Positions 26,637-35,285 of a DNA stretch of 64,000 bases are shown here, in pieces. The stretch is from Mobilibacterium timonense. Its GTDB lineage: Bacteria; Bacillota; Clostridia; Peptostreptococcales; Anaerovoracaceae. Each line of letters opens with the position of its first letter. The first letter of the stretch is position 1. The DNA lies in assembly GCF_900155555.1 (NCBI RefSeq), contig NZ_FUHN01000006.1, positions 62,001 through 126,000 on the forward strand. The letters are read 5' to 3'. Both the position numbers and the translations under genes were made by a program. The notes beneath the pieces were generated by a model. That model was not told the DNA's origin and did no database searches. It saw only the letters and a list, made by a program, of their open reading frames with translations.

Positions 26637-27983
26637 ATGGAAAATTTGCAGATTTTACTGAGACAGCATGTCGGCAAGCCTTGCGCACCGGTTGTTAAAG
26701 TTGGTGACAAGGTAAAGAAGGGCACGCTGATCGCCGAGCCTACAGGCCTTGGTGCAAACATCTTCTCCAGCGCTTACGGCGTTGTTGAGGACATCACCGA
26801 CGACAGGATCATAATCAAGCCTGACGATGAGCAGCCTGACGAGTACGAGAAGATCCCTGAGGGAACACCTCTGGAGATGGTCAAGGCAGCAGGTGTCGTA
26901 GGAATGGGCGGAGCCGGATTCCCTACAGGGATCAAGCTGGACACACACTTCGACGGAGACGGATACATCCTGGTAAACGCTTCCGAGTGCGAGCCTGGAC
27001 TGAGACACAACATCCAGCAGATGGAAGATGAGCCTGAGAAGGTTCTGAAGGGCGTTAAGTACGCGATGGAGATCTCCGGAGCGAACAAGGCTATCTTCGC
27101 TATCAAGAAGAAGAACCGCAAGGCCATCGAGAAGCTGGACGAGCTGATCAAGGACGAGCCGAACATCTCCCGCCACCTCCTGGCAGACATCTATCCAGAA
27201 GGAGAGGAGAGAGCTGTAGTAAGATCATGTCTTGGCATCGAGCTGGAGCCAAGCCAGCTGCCATCAGCTGCAAGAGCTGTTGTTATCAACAGTGAGACCT
27301 GCTCCAGGATCGCAGAGGCCATCGATGAGAGAAAGCCTTCCTTCCTGAAGAACCTCACAGTAAGAGGAAAGCTGAACGGAGGAAACGAGGCTCACGTATT
27401 CATGGACGTTCCGGTAGGAACGAGCGTTGCTGATCTGATCGAGAGAGCAGGCGGAATCGACGGAGAATACGGCGAGATCACCATGGGCGGAGCTTTCACT
27501 GGCCACGCTACAACACTGGACGCGCCTATCACCAAGACGACAGGAGCTATCCTGGTATCCATGCCTTTCGTAGATCTTAAGGGAGCAAAGCTGGGCATCC
27601 TGGTATGCGCATGCGGCGGAAACCTTGAGAGAATGGAAGATCTGGCCAAGAAGTACAACGGCACGGTTACCCATGTTTGCTACTGCAAGCAGGCTCAGGA
27701 GCAGAAGAACGGAACAAGGAAGTGCGAGCGTCCTGGAATCTGCCCTGGACAGGTAAAGAACAACCTGGAGTTCAAGAAGTCCGGATGTGAGTACATCCTG
27801 ATCGGAAATTGCTCCGACTGTTCGAACACTGTAATGGCTTCCGGCCCTAAGATGGGACTGAAGGTAATGCATATGACAGACCACCTGATGAGAGCCGTTG
27901 GACACCCTCTGTACAGAACACTGAGAGTATCCAAAGAGGTAGATCAGGATCTGAACGTTGCAGATAACATAGAGAACAACTAA
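26637..27983 (+). CDS. prdC: PrdC, RnfC-like electron-transfer protein of proline reductase
   Basis: PrdC resembles the RnfC subunit of ferredoxin:NAD oxidoreductases and is thought to feed electrons to proline reductase. The N-terminal part has a biotinyl/lipoyl-like fold (GDKVKKGTLIAEPTG). The NADH/FMN-binding part has GVVGMGGAGFPTGIKL and NASECEPGLRHN. The C-terminal region is Cys-rich (CACGG, CYC, CERPGICPG, GNCSDC). Some clostridial PrdC proteins are selenoproteins; this one has only Cys codons. I prefer the ATG at 26637 over the TTG at 26631 because of the AAGGAG spacing. Confidence 0.92.
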   Translation: MENLQILLRQHVGKPCAPVVKVGDKVKKGTLIAEPTGLGANIFSSAYGVVEDITDDRIIIKPDDEQPDEYEKIPEGTPLEMVKAAGVVGMGGAGFPTGIKLDTHFDGDGYILVNASECEPGLRHNIQQMEDEPEKVLKGVKYAMEISGANKAIFAIKKKNRKAIEKLDELIKDEPNISRHLLADIYPEGEERAVVRSCLGIELEPSQLPSAARAVVINSETCSRIAEAIDERKPSFLKNLTVRGKLNGGNEAHVFMDVPVGTSVADLIERAGGIDGEYGEITMGGAFTGHATTLDAPITKTTGAILVSMPFVDLKGAKLGILVCACGGNLERMEDLAKKYNGTVTHVCYCKQAQEQKNGTRKCERPGICPGQVKNNLEFKKSGCEYILIGNCSDCSNTVMASGPKMGLKVMHMTDHLMRAVGHPLYRTLRVSKEVDQDLNVADNIENN

Positions 27984-28139
27984 TTTAATACGGGCGGAGA
28001 CATCTGCTCGATCATATGTAGGTATTAAACTGCAATATGATTCGCTTGATTCCTCCCCTCCCAAGCTTGTTTAAGCGAATAGTATTCAGCTTATATACAT
28101 TGATAGAAATGTTAAGCAGTAATACAGGAGGAATTGAAA

Positions 28140-28556
28140 ATGTCTATTACAGCAGAAACAGCAAAAGCTCACGCTAACGACCCCGCAGTTCTGTGCTGCA
28201 GAGCAGAAGAGGGAACCGTACTGGCTCCATCCAACTTTGAGGACCCTGCTATTTTCCCGGACCTCATCGACTCCGGACTTCTGAACACTGACGGAGCGCT
28301 GAAGCTGGGACAGGTCCTGAATGGATCCAAGCTGACCAGGACCGTTGACTCCCTGACACCTATCACACCAGACATCATCGACAAGTACGATGAACTGGAA
28401 GATGCAGGCGAGGAAAATGAAGAGGAGGCTCCTGCAGAGGAGACCGCTCCTGCGGTAAGCGTTCCGGAAGGCACTAAAATGACCGTAGCCGGCGGAGTTG
28501 TGAAGCTGGCGATCGCTGAAGGAAAAGATATCTACATCGAGTTCCCTGTTTTCTAA
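28140..28556 (+). CDS. stand-alone PrdA N-terminal-domain protein
   Basis: The 138-residue product is nearly identical to the first 80 or so residues of PrdA (ETAK-HANDPAVLCCRAEEGTVLA...). It then has its own acidic Ala/Glu/Pro hinge and ends with VVKLAIAEGKDIYIEFPVF, the counterpart of IKLHIGEGKNIDIELP in PrdA. It stops where PrdA continues into its catalytic part. DNA identity is also very high, with an exact run of about 50 bp. It has a strong AGGAGG, no frame damage and a clean stop, so it looks like a real gene and not debris. Its role is unknown. Confidence 0.85.
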   Translation: MSITAETAKAHANDPAVLCCRAEEGTVLAPSNFEDPAIFPDLIDSGLLNTDGALKLGQVLNGSKLTRTVDSLTPITPDIIDKYDELEDAGEENEEEAPAEETAPAVSVPEGTKMTVAGGVVKLAIAEGKDIYIEFPVF

Positions 28557-28651
28557 TCGTAAAACAGAGTGCTCGCTTACCGGAAATGGCGAATGCCGTT
28601 TCTGTCCGGGTGACCGGAGGCTCCGAAAGGAGTAAAAAAGTATTTATTCTG

Positions 28652-28687
28652 CATCTCCGAACCCCCGAAGCATATCGGAGGTGCAGA
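28652..28687 (+). promoter_or_regulatory. intercistronic hairpin before prdA
   Basis: CTGCATCTCCGA and TCGGAGGTGCAG form a 12-bp stem about 60 bases upstream of prdA, with no T tract. It may be an mRNA-stabilising or processing hairpin. It could help set the higher expression expected for prdA. Confidence 0.55.
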
Positions 28688-28743
28688 TAAATATAAATTT
28701 TGCGAAAGCAAGCATCAATTATTTTTTAAGGAGGAAGATCGAT

Positions 28744-30603
28744 ATGTCAATTACAGCTGAAACAGCTAAACAACATGCTAACGATCCGGCTGTCCTGTGC
28801 TGCAGAGCAGAAGAGGGAACCGTACTGGCTCCATCCAACTTTGAGGATCCTGCTATTTTCCCAGACCTCATTGACTCTGGACTTCTGAACACAGATGGCG
28901 CACTGAAGCTGGGACAGGTTCTCAACGGCTCCAAGCTGACCAAGACCGTTGATTCCCTGACTCCAATCACACCAGACATCATTGACAAGTATGATGAGCT
29001 GGAGGGCGAGGAAGAGGCACCTGCTGAGGAAGCAGCTCCTGCTGAGGAGGCTCCTGTTGCAGCACCTGCGGCTACACTGGCTCCAGTTGTTGGCGGAACA
29101 ATCAAGCTTCACATCGGAGAAGGAAAGAACATCGACATCGAGCTCCCTGCAGGACTTGGCGGCGGCGCAGTAGCAGCACCAGCAGCAGCTCCAGTAGCAG
29201 CAGGCGCAGCTGAGGCAGCAGCTCCAGCAGAGCAGGAGGAGAAGGTCGTAAGAACTCTGTCCAGAAGACACCTGAGAATCGACAAGGTCGAGAGAGGTCC
29301 TGAGACAAAGATCGAGAACCACGTACTGTACATCGAGGAAGGCATCGAGGAGAAGGCTGTTGAGAGCGAGAAGCTGGTTCAGTCCCTGAAGATCGATGTC
29401 ATCACACCAGATAACTATCATACATATTCCGAGACCATCATGGACATCCAGCCTATCGCTACTAAGGAAGGCGAAGCTGAGCTGGGCGAGGGCGTTACCA
29501 GAGTGCTGGATGGCGTTCTGATGGTGGTATCCGGAACAGATGCTAACGGCGTTCAGATCGGTGAGTTCGGTTCATCCGAGGGATACATCGACGAGAACAT
29601 GATGTGGGGCAGACCTGGTGCAGCTGACAAGGGCGAGACTCTGATCAAGACAGAGGTCGTAATCGACGCTGGAAAGAACATGGAGAGACCTGGTCCTATC
29701 GCAGCTCACAAGGCTACAGATGTCATCACAGATGCTATCCGTAAGGCTCTGAAGAAGGTAGACGAGTCCGAGTTCGAGGCTGACCTTGAGGAGTTCAAGC
29801 AGGTAAGAAGACCTGGAAAGAAGAAGGTAGTTGTAATCAAGGAGATCATGGGCCAGGGTGCTATGCACGATAACTTCCTGTTCCCTGTAGAGCCAGTTGG
29901 AACACTGGGAGCTAAGCCTAACGTAGATATGGGTAACGTTCCTATCGCTGCTTCCCCACTGGAGGTTCTGGATGGCTGCATCCACGCTCTGACATGCATC
30001 GGACCTGCTTCCAAGGAGATGTCCAGACACTACTGGAGAGAGCCACTGGTACTCGAGGCACTGCATGATCCTGAACTGGACCTCTGCGGCGTTATCTTCG
30101 TTGGTTCCCCACAGGCTAACTCCGAGAAGTTCTACGTTTCCAGAAGACTGGGACAGATGGTAGAGCTGCTTGACGTTGACGGAGCATTCGTAACAACCGA
30201 GGGATTCGGAAACAACCACGTTGATTTCGTAACTCATATCGAGAACATCGGTAAGAGAGGAATTCCAGTAGTTGGATTCTCCTTCTGCGCAGCACAGGGT
30301 GCTCTGGTAGTTGGTAACAAGTACTGCAACGCTATGATCGACAACAACAAGTCCATGTCCGGTATCGAGAACGAGGTTCTGGAGTGCAACACACTCTGCC
30401 CAGAGGATGCTGTTCGTGGAGTTGCAATGCTCAAGGCTGAGATGGCCGGCGAGGAAGTCAAGGCACCTGAGAGAAAGTACAACGTCAACGTTAAGACCAA
30501 TAACCTGGAGCTCATCGAGAAGGCAACAGGCAAGAAGATCGAGACCGTTGAGAACGAGCAGTCTCTGCCAATGTCTGAGAAGAGACGTGAGAAGTACGAC
30601 TAA
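28744..30603 (+). CDS. prdA: D-proline reductase proprotein PrdA
   Basis: PrdA is cleaved to a 45-kDa and a 23-kDa subunit; the new N-terminal Cys becomes the pyruvoyl group that binds proline. Here Thr417-Cys418 (ALTCIGPASKE) is the likely cleavage site. It would give chains of 417 and 202 residues, in line with the known sizes. Residues 1-90 form a module repeated in the preceding gene; 90-185 is an acidic/Ala-rich hinge with a lipoyl-like strand pattern; from about 190 the protein aligns with PrdD and then PrdE. AAGGAGG at 28728 supports the ATG at 28744 (619 residues). Confidence 0.95.
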   Translation: MSITAETAKQHANDPAVLCCRAEEGTVLAPSNFEDPAIFPDLIDSGLLNTDGALKLGQVLNGSKLTKTVDSLTPITPDIIDKYDELEGEEEAPAEEAAPAEEAPVAAPAATLAPVVGGTIKLHIGEGKNIDIELPAGLGGGAVAAPAAAPVAAGAAEAAAPAEQEEKVVRTLSRRHLRIDKVERGPETKIENHVLYIEEGIEEKAVESEKLVQSLKIDVITPDNYHTYSETIMDIQPIATKEGEAELGEGVTRVLDGVLMVVSGTDANGVQIGEFGSSEGYIDENMMWGRPGAADKGETLIKTEVVIDAGKNMERPGPIAAHKATDVITDAIRKALKKVDESEFEADLEEFKQVRRPGKKKVVVIKEIMGQGAMHDNFLFPVEPVGTLGAKPNVDMGNVPIAASPLEVLDGCIHALTCIGPASKEMSRHYWREPLVLEALHDPELDLCGVIFVGSPQANSEKFYVSRRLGQMVELLDVDGAFVTTEGFGNNHVDFVTHIENIGKRGIPVVGFSFCAAQGALVVGNKYCNAMIDNNKSMSGIENEVLECNTLCPEDAVRGVAMLKAEMAGEEVKAPERKYNVNVKTNNLELIEKATGKKIETVENEQSLPMSEKRREKYD

Positions 30604-30650
30604 TCGGAAGGTAGTCTGATTAGAGAATATTATCAGGAGAGAACATACTT

Positions 30651-30935
30651 ATGAAATACGGAGATAAGATAATCAGAGTTGAGGGCGTCATCGTGGAGGT
30701 ACATGACGGAGCCATCGGGATCGACCTCAAGGGTCGGCTTGGATATCTGGAGGTACCGGTGAGGATGGTCATCAGCGATTATCCGTTCGAAGTTGGACAG
30801 ACGGTAGCCTGGAACATGAGCTTCATCGAACAGGAAGGACCTGAAGTCGATGAGAAGTATGTGAGCAGACTGAATATTTACACCCAGAAACGCAGAGATA
30901 TAGCTGCAAAGAAGAAAGATAAAGAGGAGGATTAA
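30651..30935 (+). CDS. small conserved protein between prdA and prdB
   Basis: This 94-residue protein has an N-terminal beta-rich part (IIRVEGVIVEVHDGAIGIDLKGRLG) and a very basic/acidic tail ending KKKDKEED. A short gene at this position is also found in other clostridial prd operons, annotated as a CBO2463/CBO2479-type domain. Its function is not known. It ends 1 base before the prdB start codon, so it is co-translated with prdB. Confidence 0.75.
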   Translation: MKYGDKIIRVEGVIVEVHDGAIGIDLKGRLGYLEVPVRMVISDYPFEVGQTVAWNMSFIEQEGPEVDEKYVSRLNIYTQKRRDIAAKKKDKEED

Positions 30936-30936
30936 A

Positions 30937-31662
30937 ATGAGTTTGACAGTTGTTAAAGGACTGCAATCTGAGATCTTCGTTCCTGTTACACCAAAGTCGA
31001 TCTTCACTCCTTGCACAAAGCCACTGAAAGAGATGACTATCGCACTGGCAACTGCAGCAGGAGTACACCGTAAGGATGACAAGAGGTTCAACCTGGCCGG
31101 AGACTTCACTTGGAGAAAGATTCCAGATGACACACCAGAAGACATGCTGATGGTTTCCCACGGTGGTTACGATAACTCCGATGTAAACAAGGACATCAAC
31201 TGCATGTTCCCTATCACAAGACTTCACGAACTCGCTAAGGAAGGATTCATTGGCGGAACTGCTCCTACCCACGTTGGATTCATGGGCGGCGGCGGAAACA
31301 TCGAGAAGTTCACTCATGAGACAGGCCCGGCCATCGCTAAGCTGCTGAAGTCAGAAGATGTTGACGGCGTTCTCATGACCGCTGGATGAGGAACTTGCCA
31401 CCGCTCTGCAACAATCGTGCAGAGAGCAATTGAGGAGATCGGAATCCCTACAGTCATCATCGCAGCACTGCCTCCAGTAGTAAGACAGGCAGGTACTCCA
31501 CGTGCCGTTGCTCCACTGGTACCAATGGGTGCTAACGCTGGTGAGCCACACAACGTTGAGATGCAGACTGGCATCGTAAAGGGCGCTCTGCAGGCACTCG
31601 AGGATATCGAGACACCTGGCAAGATCGTTCCACTGCCATTCGAGTATCACGCAATGATCTAA
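30937..31662 (+). CDS. prdB: D-proline reductase selenoprotein PrdB
   Basis: PrdB is the catalytic selenoprotein that cleaves the D-proline ring to 5-aminovalerate. The 241-residue frame is interrupted by one in-frame TGA at 31387-31389 (codon 151). It lies in MTAG-Sec-GTCHRS, exactly where PrdB has selenocysteine. A SECIS-like hairpin starts 14 bases later. Reading through the TGA gives the full conserved protein, so it must be annotated as one gene, not two fragments. Confidence 0.97.
31387..31424 (+). promoter_or_regulatory. selenocysteine UGA and bacterial SECIS hairpin
   Basis: After the UGA, CTCTGCA (31404-31410) pairs with TGCAGAG (31418-31424) around the loop ACAATCG. The distance and the apical G fit a bacterial SelB-binding SECIS element within the coding sequence. 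Confidence 0.85.
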
Positions 31663-31718
31663 TCTGTTTCCAGAAAAGGTGAACAGCTTGATCGCTTGCT
31701 AAACGCAGATCATAATAA

Positions 31719-31761
31719 GAAACCGCGTTCCGACATAGTCGGGGCGCGGTTTCGATTTTTG
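31719..31761 (+). terminator. prdB terminator
   Basis: GAAACCGCGTTCCGAC (31719-31734) pairs with GTCGGGGCGCGGTTTC (31738-31753), then ATTTTTG. Confidence 0.9.
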
Positions 31762-32085
31762 TAGAGAATGAGTCCGTCACATTAGAGCGACATGGCTGTT
31801 CAGACGGTGATAAGATAACTGAAAAAACGCCAAAACCATTGAATTTTCAACGCTTTTATAGTCGAATACTGTTGAAAAAATAACAGGATGGTTTATAATT
31901 TATATTAGTGATGCGTACCGATTCCTGAACAATTACGGCTCTGGCGCTTCGGGACAGACCGGGATTTTATCGGGAATCGGGACACTGATTATAGGCGAGA
32001 CCGGGGGGACCGGGGTCGGGAGTACATCTTCCGTTGTTCTCCTGGCAAATTTCTTTCACACTTTGTTTATAATGAGAGGTCAACT
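31762..32085 (+). promoter_or_regulatory. non-coding region with prdD promoter
   Basis: No gene is seen. TTGAAA (31872-31877), 16-bp spacer and TATAAT (31894-31899) form a good promoter. A second TATAAT at 32068 has no clear -35. TTCAAC and GTTGAA flank the first promoter as a spaced inverted repeat. prdD and prdE therefore seem to be transcribed separately from prdA-prdB. Confidence 0.6.
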
Positions 32086-32847
32086 ATGAAAGAGATCGAT
32101 CTCAGAAGGCTGGTGATAAAGGCCTTCCACATGAATGACGTGAAGATGGGGGATGCCTGCGACGTAAAGATGAACGGAGAGTTTACGGTAGGCAAGGAGA
32201 TCATACCTTCACTTCTGGAGAAATACGATACCATCCAGGACATAGACATCAACCTGATAGCTCCTGGAGACCACGACAGATTCACGAACACCATAATGGA
32301 TATCGTGCCTATCTCGACTAAGGTCCTTGGGAAATGCGGTGACGGTATCACCCACACCATTACAGGCGTTTACGTCATGCTCACAGGCGTTGACGTTGAC
32401 GGAGAGCAGGCCCATGAGTTCGGCTCATCCGAGGGCAACCTTAAGGAGATGCTGAGACTCAACAAGGCAGGTACTCCGGGAGACGATGATTACATAATCT
32501 CCTTCGACATCCTTTTCAAGAAGGGTCAGGGTCAGGAGAGAAAGGGCTGTATCCAGGGCCATGCCGCAGCCGATGACTTCATGCAGGTATACAGAAACAA
32601 GCTGAAGAAGTTCGATGGCAGCAAGTGCACAGAGCGCCACGAGTACCACGATACCATCAGGCCGGGACAGAAGCGCGTCCTGATCATCCGTCAGGTGGCC
32701 GGACAGGGTGCGATGTACGATACATGGCTTTTCCCGGACGAGCCATCCGGCGTTGAAGGCGGCAAGTCCATAATCGACATGGGCAATGTGCCGATCATGC
32801 TCACACCAAACGAATACAGAGACGGTGCTATCCGTTCAATGCAGTAG
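32086..32847 (+). CDS. prdD: PrdD, paralogue of the PrdA central region
   Basis: The 253-residue protein aligns with PrdA from about residue 190 to the residues just before the Thr-Cys cleavage site. Shared blocks are TIMDIVPISTK, EFGSSEGNLKE, QVAGQGAMYDTWLFPDEP and DMGNVPIM. It lacks the PrdA N-terminal module and hinge. It ends at DGAIRSMQ, where PrdA has DGCIHALT followed by the cleavage Cys. PrdD proteins are known parts of prd operons; their exact function is unsettled. Confidence 0.92.
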   Translation: MKEIDLRRLVIKAFHMNDVKMGDACDVKMNGEFTVGKEIIPSLLEKYDTIQDIDINLIAPGDHDRFTNTIMDIVPISTKVLGKCGDGITHTITGVYVMLTGVDVDGEQAHEFGSSEGNLKEMLRLNKAGTPGDDDYIISFDILFKKGQGQERKGCIQGHAAADDFMQVYRNKLKKFDGSKCTERHEYHDTIRPGQKRVLIIRQVAGQGAMYDTWLFPDEPSGVEGGKSIIDMGNVPIMLTPNEYRDGAIRSMQ

Positions 32848-32862
32848 CAAAGGAGGCGTAAA

Positions 32863-33345
32863 ATGGGAATAGGTCCATCTACTAAGGAAACAAGCCTCCA
32901 TCACTTCAGAGATCCGCTGGTGGAGATCGTGGGGAGTGATGCGGGGATCGATCTCATGGGGGTACTGGTCTTCGGTACTGCAGACGACAACGTGGACAAG
33001 ATCCGCAACAGCACCATGGCCGCAAAGATCGCGGAGTGCATGAGGGCTGACGGAGTGATCGTCTCCTCCGACGGCTGGGGAAACAGCGACGTCGACTACG
33101 TGAACTGCATCCAGGAGCTCGGCGACAGAGGCATCCCGATGAGCGGGCTGAACTTCAGCGGTTCCATGGCACAGTTCGTCACGGAGTCCGAGTATATCGG
33201 GAAAAACATCATCGATATCGCGAAGAATCCCGAGGGAGTGGAGTCCAACATTGTCGGAGAGAACAATATGTCCCCTGAGGACGTAAAAAAGGCACTCATT
33301 CAGCTCAAGATCAAGATGAGGGAGAAGGAGATGAAGTCGGAATAG
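32863..33345 (+). CDS. prdE: PrdE, paralogue of the PrdA C-terminal chain
   Basis: The 160-residue protein begins MGIGPSTKETSLHHFRDPLV. It aligns directly to the PrdA small chain that begins CIGPASKEMSRHYWREPLV, but without the Cys that forms the pyruvoyl group. It continues with GVLVFGTADDN and NSDVDYVNCIQELGDRGIP. An AAAGGAGG site lies upstream, 15 bases after prdD. Together PrdD and PrdE correspond to a PrdA already split at the processing site. Confidence 0.9.
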   Translation: MGIGPSTKETSLHHFRDPLVEIVGSDAGIDLMGVLVFGTADDNVDKIRNSTMAAKIAECMRADGVIVSSDGWGNSDVDYVNCIQELGDRGIPMSGLNFSGSMAQFVTESEYIGKNIIDIAKNPEGVESNIVGENNMSPEDVKKALIQLKIKMREKEMKSE

Positions 33346-33391
33346 AAGAGTGGCAAAAGCTCTTTTTCCGGCGACATCGCCTTTCGGAATA

Positions 33392-33430
33392 AGGAGGCAT
33401 CCCCGGGTTTACTGGGGGTGTTTCTTTTTG
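33392..33430 (+). terminator. terminator-like hairpin after prdE
   Basis: GCATCCCC pairs with GGGGGTG and is followed by TTTCTTTTTG. Confidence 0.7.
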
Positions 33431-33495
33431 TAAAATGTCAGAGCAGGCCAGAAGAATGTGATCTGGCCAGAATACTATATGATGAAGGAAACAAA

Positions 33496-34116
33496 ATGAG
33501 AAATCCCAACAGACAGGCGGAAAGGCGCAGGGCATTGGATAAGGATCCGGAACGGCCTGATACCCTGATAATCTACAACTCGAAAAACGGTTCCACTATG
33601 GAATACGCAAACTGGATGGCCCAGGAGCTGTCCTGCGACGTCATGCCCTTTGTAAAAAACAGACTTGGTCTCATTTCCGTATACCAGAACATCGTCTACG
33701 GGGGATGGATGCGCGCCTCGGAGATCGTTGGCCTGAACCTGGTGCTCAACAATTACGAGAACTTCAACATGGCGGGAAAAAATTTCTACGTGTTCGGCGT
33801 AGGCCTCGGGGATCCGGAGGACGAGGATTACATCACGAAGATCCGCCAGTTCAACTATATCGAAAAGCTGCCGAGAGACCACTATTTTCACCTCCCAGGC
33901 AGGTATCATCGGAAGGACCTCCATATGTCCGAAAAGACCATACTGAAGGCCTTTGGAGACAAGATGTTCGACGGATTGACAGACGATGAGAGCTGCATCA
34001 TCAGGACCAGAATGGATGAGGGATACGACGGAGTTGACAGGAAAAACATCGAACCGGTAGTCGATGAGATCAGACGACTCAGGGAGACAGTGATCAGGAC
34101 GGGAATGTCCAGATAG
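33496..34116 (+). CDS. flavodoxin-like protein
   Basis: The 206-residue protein has the FMN phosphate loop of the flavodoxin_5 group (IIYNSKNGSTMEYANWMA). A GGWMRASEIVGL block and a LPGRY block are both shared with the protein at 43262. A basic N-terminal extension of about 25 residues precedes the domain. The adjacency to proline reductase suggests an electron-carrier role, but this is only inference. I use the ATG at 33496, preceded by AAGGAA. Confidence 0.8.
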   Translation: MRNPNRQAERRRALDKDPERPDTLIIYNSKNGSTMEYANWMAQELSCDVMPFVKNRLGLISVYQNIVYGGWMRASEIVGLNLVLNNYENFNMAGKNFYVFGVGLGDPEDEDYITKIRQFNYIEKLPRDHYFHLPGRYHRKDLHMSEKTILKAFGDKMFDGLTDDESCIIRTRMDEGYDGVDRKNIEPVVDEIRRLRETVIRTGMSR

Positions 34117-34204
34117 CTTAAGCAGACAGGAGGGTGAAACGTGATCGCTGCATAGAGGGGCTGCGCATACAGACCTGAACCATAATGAAGAAAATGCAAA
34201 TTAA

Positions 34205-34235
34205 AAGAGGGAGCGGCATTGCCGTTCCCTCTTAT
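34205..34235. terminator. bidirectional terminator
   Basis: AAGAGGGAGCGGC (34205-34217) pairs with GCCGTTCCCTCTT (34221-34233) between convergent genes. Confidence 0.85.
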
Positions 34236-34267
34236 GGTATCTAGAAGATATATCAATTTACTATCAA

Positions 34268-35179
34268 CTAGTGAGTTGTTCCCTTTGGAGTCTTAACTCC
34301 ATCCTTGAAGAACATGATGGATGTGAAGATTACAACTCCGGTAACGATCCATGTAAGAACTGTCAGCGGGATGCTCTTTACGAAGAAGTAAGCGATGAGT
34401 ACTCCGATAACTCCGAAAACACCCTGGCAAACTGTAGCGACCATGTCGAATCTGTTCTCTCTTACGAACTGAGGAGTGTTTCCGAAAGCCATCAGGTATG
34501 CGCAGGATCCCATCATGATAGGGAATGCAGCTCCTACGTTCATGCCAAGCAGGGAAACCAGAGCCATGCACGGAGCATAGAGTCCGCAGCCCAGATCCAT
34601 GAGAGCGCCCAGGAAGAAGTTAACAACGATTCCGATAACCAGCTTAGCGCCTCTCAGCTCGAGAGCGTCACCAGTTGTTCCGAAAGGTCCAACGCCCAGG
34701 GATCTGCATGCCATGATGAGTCCCAGGAGCAGCAGGCCGATGCCCATTCCGAGACGAACGGTCCTCAGGTCCCACTTGGTAACGAAGGAAGCTCCAACGA
34801 AAGCTCCTACAGTAGCAGCTGCCAGCATCGAGATAAGTGTGAGAGGATCCAGGTCTACGAATCCGAAGAACAGGAATGCCTCCATCAGTACTGGGAATGT
34901 GTCTCCTACGTTCAGAGTACCAGGGATGTTGATGTCTTCAACGGACTTCTTCAGCTTGAAAGCTGCGGAAGAACCAGCGAAGGATCCGATTCCCAGGGTG
35001 TCTCCGAAGTTGGCCAGAACACCAACGCCGGCGTTCCATTTCCAGTGCTTCATCTCTTTCTGCCACTCAGCCTCGCCCTCAGGAGTAGCTCTGTTTTTCT
35101 TGATCTGTCTGTATACCAGTACCCCTGCAAATATGAAGCCTACTACGCACAATGCCTTCAAAATTATTTCAGCACTCAT
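34268..35179 (-). CDS. TauE/SafE-family membrane permease
   Basis: The 303-residue protein has eight or so hydrophobic segments. The repeated family pattern appears as GVGVLANFGDTLGIGSFAGSSAAF near the N-terminus and a second half with FFLGALMDLGCGLYAPCMALVSLLGM. The family is best known for sulfite or organic-anion export. Its position beside the proline reductase genes, behind a consensus promoter, makes uptake or export of a Stickland substrate or product worth considering. The substrate cannot be seen in sequence. Confidence 0.82.
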   Translation of the reverse strand: MSAEIILKALCVVGFIFAGVLVYRQIKKNRATPEGEAEWQKEMKHWKWNAGVGVLANFGDTLGIGSFAGSSAAFKLKKSVEDINIPGTLNVGDTFPVLMEAFLFFGFVDLDPLTLISMLAAATVGAFVGASFVTKWDLRTVRLGMGIGLLLLGLIMACRSLGVGPFGTTGDALELRGAKLVIGIVVNFFLGALMDLGCGLYAPCMALVSLLGMNVGAAFPIMMGSCAYLMAFGNTPQFVRENRFDMVATVCQGVFGVIGVLIAYFFVKSIPLTVLTWIVTGVVIFTSIMFFKDGVKTPKGTTH

Positions 35180-35256
35180 AATATAACCTCCAGGTTTAAA
35201 AAAAGGAATGATTGCGTGAAAGAGAACACCCCCGAAGTCCCCTTTCAGATAGGTGA

Positions 35257-35285
35257 ATTATACCAACCTGTTCATTTTCTGTCAA
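35257..35285 (-). promoter_or_regulatory. consensus promoter of the TauE/SafE gene
   Basis: On the minus strand: TTGACA (35285-35280), 17-bp spacer, TATAAT (35262-35257). The -10 is preceded by TGG (extended -10). Confidence 0.9.

Noticed and set aside
31387-31389. premature stop in prdB
   Set aside because: Position, context and the downstream hairpin show it is selenocysteine.
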